Part shown: one piece after another, positions 59,801 through 61,342 of the stretch | How the letters are laid out: each line of letters starts with the position of its first letter | Numbering within the stretch: position 1 is the stretch's first letter | DNA from: Sphaerotilus sulfidivorans | Lineage (GTDB): Bacteria; Pseudomonadota; Gammaproteobacteria; Burkholderiales; Burkholderiaceae_C | DNA length: 61,342 nt | Direction of reading: 5' to 3' | NCBI RefSeq assembly: GCF_013426975.1 | Contig: NZ_JACCPY010000026.1 | Coordinates: forward strand, 1-61,342 | Program-made: the position numbers and the translations under genes | Notes under the pieces: model-generated | What the model saw: only the letters and a program-made list of their open reading frames with translations | The model's database searches: none | Told to the model about the DNA's origin: nothing

Positions 59801-61342
59801 CGCCGCCGGCGCCGCTGGCCGAGCCGGTGCGCCAGTCGCTGCGCCATCTGGCGCGCGACACCTGGCGCTTCTACCTGCGCACCGTCACGGCGGAGGAGAA
59901 CCACCTGCCGCCGGACAACCTGCAGCTCAGCCCGCAGCCGATGATCGCCTCGCGCACCTCGCCGACCAACATCGGCATGTACCTGCTGGGCGTGGCCACC
60001 GCGCGGGCCTTCGGCTTCATCGGCGTCGGCGACATGGTGCGCCGCCTCGACGCGACGCTGTCGACGCTGGAGCGCCTGCCGCGCCACCGCGGCCATTTCC
60101 TGAACTGGTACGACACCCGCACGCTCGCGGTGCTGCCGCCGGCCTATGTCTCGACGGTCGACAGCGGCAACCTCGGCGGCCACCTGCTGGCGGTGGCCGG
60201 CGCCTGCGAGGAGCTGGCGACGCAGCCGCAGCTCTGGCACGGCCAGCCGATGCTGCGGCTGGCGCTGGGCGAATCGGCGCAGCGCCTGGCGCCGCTGCGG
60301 CCGGCGCTGCTGGCCGGACGGGTAACGCATCGTCTGGCGCAGCTGGCGCCGATGCGAGAGCTGCCGCCGGTCGACGAGGCCGACTTCGCGCTACTGCCGC
60401 AGTGGCTGGCCGAGGCCCGCACCGAGCTCGACGCGCTGTGGCAGCGCGTGCCCGAGGTCGATGCCCCGGGCGGCGACGAGCGCAGCCTGTGGCTGCTGCG
60501 CGACCACCTCGACACGCTGGAGGCGCTGCTGGAGGACCTGCGCGCGCCGGCCTCGCTGGAGAGCCGGCTGCGCGAGCTGGCGGCGCGCTGCCGCACGCTG
60601 GCGCTGGCGCCCGACTACGCGATGCTCTTCGATCCGGTGCGCCGGCTGCTGCACATCGGCCTGCGCGCCGACAGCGGCCAGCTCGACGGCAGCCACTACG
60701 ACCTGCTGGCCTCGGAATGCCGCCTGACCAGCCTGCTGGCCATCGCCAAGGGCGACGTGCCGGTGCGGCACTGGTCGGCGCTGGGCCGGCCCTTCGCGGC
60801 GATCGGCGACCAGGTGGGCCTGCGCTCCTGGTCGGGCTCGATGTTCGAGTACCTGATGCCTTCGCTGGTGCTCGACGAGCCGCAGGGCAGCGTGCTCGAC
60901 CAGGCCGCCCGCGCGGCGGTGCAGGAGCAGCGGGCGCAGGGCGTGCGCGACGGCCTGCCCTGGGGCGTGTCGGAGTCCGCGCATGCGGCGCGCGACCACA
61001 CGCTGGCCTACCAGTACGGCCCGCAGGGCGCGGCGCGGCTGGCGCTGCGGCGCACCCCGCCCGACGAGCGCGTGATCGCGCCCTACGCGACCGTGATGGC
61101 GCTGATGGTCGACCTGCCCGAGGCGATGGCCAACCTGCAGCGCCTGGGCGACCTGCGGGCCCGCGGCCCGCTGGGCTTCATCGAGGCGCTGGACTTCACC
61201 GTCTCGCGCCAGGAGCGGCCCGGCGAGCCGGTGCGGGTCGACACCGTCATGGCGCACCACCAGGGCATGTCGCTGGTGGCGCTGGCGGTGGTGCTGCTCG
61301 ACGAGGCGCCGCGGCGCTGGCTGGGCCGCGACGCGCTGATGC
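56812..61342 (+). CDS. ndvB: cyclic beta-1,2-glucan synthase-like protein (GT84/glucoamylase-type), 3' truncated
   Basis: 1510 codons are visible from the ATG at 56812 with no stop; the gene runs past the window end. N-terminal cytoplasmic part (1-400), membrane pair (about 406-450), glycosyltransferase 84 domain with LVVIPCMLSSDAQTDELV (about 483), LDSDTDMPPG (about 636), EIYQDLHGEGTFTGKGLLD and RIHRWTRGDWQ (about 784), then several membrane helices (826-995). From about 1040 the glucoamylase-type domain: TSPTNIGMYLLGVATAR, LNWYDTRTL, WSGSMFEYLMPSL, GLPWGVSESA, YAPYAT-like IAPYATVMA and MAHHQGMSLVAL. The GH94 phosphorylase part expected for NdvB (total about 2800 aa) would lie beyond the window. 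Makes periplasmic cyclic glucans for osmotic protection, in line with its stress-gene neighbours. Confidence 0.9.
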   Translation, partial: MAAAASEAVETTAAPVPLPIEPPIRSVLFGRGHFEQHAARLALSHECRAVRAPAAVPFFPRLDENIAVIRGAVAALERLSRDGLNLGPAAQWLLDNASLIDEQVNEVRRQLPARYFARLPVLCGEPLDGLPRIYGIAWAWVAHSDSGLDAELLCAFLQAYDRERELSLAELWALPTTLRLVLIENLRRLAERTAAMLDARERAHSWLEQAHAPAALAELEHLGQALSRRGVLQAFALQLSLREADVPHALHAGLRVWLDTHLPDPAAAQAQLHDEMTRDHQSVRNAITSLRGIDRLEWRELIAGVSVTVRTLARSPVFAAERQDTQDETLRAVEQLALDGGLPESRVAAELMRRVDAAPAPDAPEAAPGHWCLGAGREALRQALGLPPAGFTERLAASRRWRAGLHLAALGLPTLLMVAWLMPHGAAAASWSAGLLALTALLLAFPVSELVVSLVNRLISESVPPARLPRLALDEGLGPQRRTLVVIPCMLSSDAQTDELVAQLEQHHLSTRDPQVQYALLSDWADASTPHADDDEALLQHAEQALRTLNRVHGPAGGAADRDAPAAPRFLLLHRMRRYSSTEARWIGHERKRGKLEQLVGWLDEAGRSAAPPASPFLALDALTQVRHPVRHVMTLDSDTDMPPGRLLELVGIAAHPLNRPRLDAQHRRVVAGHAILQPRVALPLAARAARTRFHRLFAGQGGIDPYSAASSEIYQDLHGEGTFTGKGLLDVQALHAVLGARLPEGHVLSHDLLEGAIARCAGVSDVTLVEDAPGHPDVAASRIHRWTRGDWQLLPFLLAPRRWPMALISRWKMVDNLRRSLVAPATLALIVLALATGVLPPGRVLLLALLAHAIGPLLGTVAGLAPSRDDISLGLFWRRGLADMSRALGAGAWHLALLLDQALLSLDAIARALWRQCVSRRRLLEWTTAASAAAAASTALPALARRHAPTTLAAAALAGVLALAGPAATLPWALGLALLWALAPVWVAWGARVPGPPPAPLAEPVRQSLRHLARDTWRFYLRTVTAEENHLPPDNLQLSPQPMIASRTSPTNIGMYLLGVATARAFGFIGVGDMVRRLDATLSTLERLPRHRGHFLNWYDTRTLAVLPPAYVSTVDSGNLGGHLLAVAGACEELATQPQLWHGQPMLRLALGESAQRLAPLRPALLAGRVTHRLAQLAPMRELPPVDEADFALLPQWLAEARTELDALWQRVPEVDAPGGDERSLWLLRDHLDTLEALLEDLRAPASLESRLRELAARCRTLALAPDYAMLFDPVRRLLHIGLRADSGQLDGSHYDLLASECRLTSLLAIAKGDVPVRHWSALGRPFAAIGDQVGLRSWSGSMFEYLMPSLVLDEPQGSVLDQAARAAVQEQRAQGVRDGLPWGVSESAHAARDHTLAYQYGPQGAARLALRRTPPDERVIAPYATVMALMVDLPEAMANLQRLGDLRARGPLGFIEALDFTVSRQERPGEPVRVDTVMAHHQGMSLVALAVVLLDEAPRRWLGRDALM

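Overview
The window is high-GC (about 70%) chromosomal DNA, densely coding on both strands. Gene content and order point to a betaproteobacterium of the order Burkholderiales: hpf-ptsN-hprK, fur|bamE-dapB, exbB-exbD-leuS-lptE-holA, thiL-pgpA-pncC, and lptD-surA-rsmA diverging from an AmgK-type kinase. The Leptothrix/Rubrivivax/Sphaerotilus side of the order fits the style of the accessory genes, but that placement is an inference. No rRNA, tRNA, CRISPR array, transposase or phage gene was seen.

Layout. 1-5.7 kb: a zinc-metallopeptidase-like protein, a YihY-type membrane protein, a BON lipoprotein, an AsmA-like protein and a DUF883/ElaB-like protein. 5.7-9.3 kb: an overlapping MCE lipid-transport operon (MlaE-, MlaF- and MlaD-like proteins plus a PqiC-like lipoprotein). 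9.4-11.3 kb: an Old-Yellow-Enzyme reductase and three small ORFs. 11.3-13.2 kb: cytochrome b561 with two YceI proteins. 13.2-21.9 kb: a LitR/CarH-type B12 photoreceptor repressor, divergent from a secreted glutathione peroxidase and a tight lipid-modification cluster (COG2907 flavoprotein, DUF1365, cyclopropane-fatty-acid-synthase-like methyltransferase, chalcone-isomerase-like protein, MFS transporter, DUF3833, SDR). This looks like a light/singlet-oxygen response unit that remodels membrane lipids. 21.9-33.5 kb: a TonB-C-like protein, corA, hpf-ptsN-hprK, fur, bamE-dapB, exbB-exbD, leuS-lptE-holA. 33.6-36.7 kb: a cupredoxin-like protein and a GGDEF-EAL protein. 36.7-42.4 kb (minus strand): FixL/FixJ-type kinase and regulator, thiL-pgpA-pncC and a GhrA-like dehydrogenase. 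42.7-46.1 kb: maeB, then a secreted barnase-like RNase and a barstar-like inhibitor. 46.3-54.6 kb: rsmA, surA, lptD (minus strand), amgK-like, benE, gshB. 54.6-61.3 kb: an orphan response regulator, a group of small stress-type genes (DUF1328, a DUF883-tail-like protein, a BON lipoprotein), and a very large cyclic beta-1,2-glucan-synthase-like protein cut by the window end.

Main points for a second look. (1) leuS carries an extra low-GC stretch in its editing domain. (2) A conserved upstream module of about 95 bp is shared by the DUF883-like and DUF1328 genes 50 kb apart, with its core also before the first BON gene, suggesting a common stress regulon. (3) The litR/gpx intergenic region holds a candidate LitR operator and a sigma70-type promoter, and the lipid operon has its own long leader with a sigma-E-like promoter match. 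(4) There is a complete barnase/barstar pair. (5) A rho-independent terminator lies inside the longest possible reading frame of the AsmA-like gene and decides its start.
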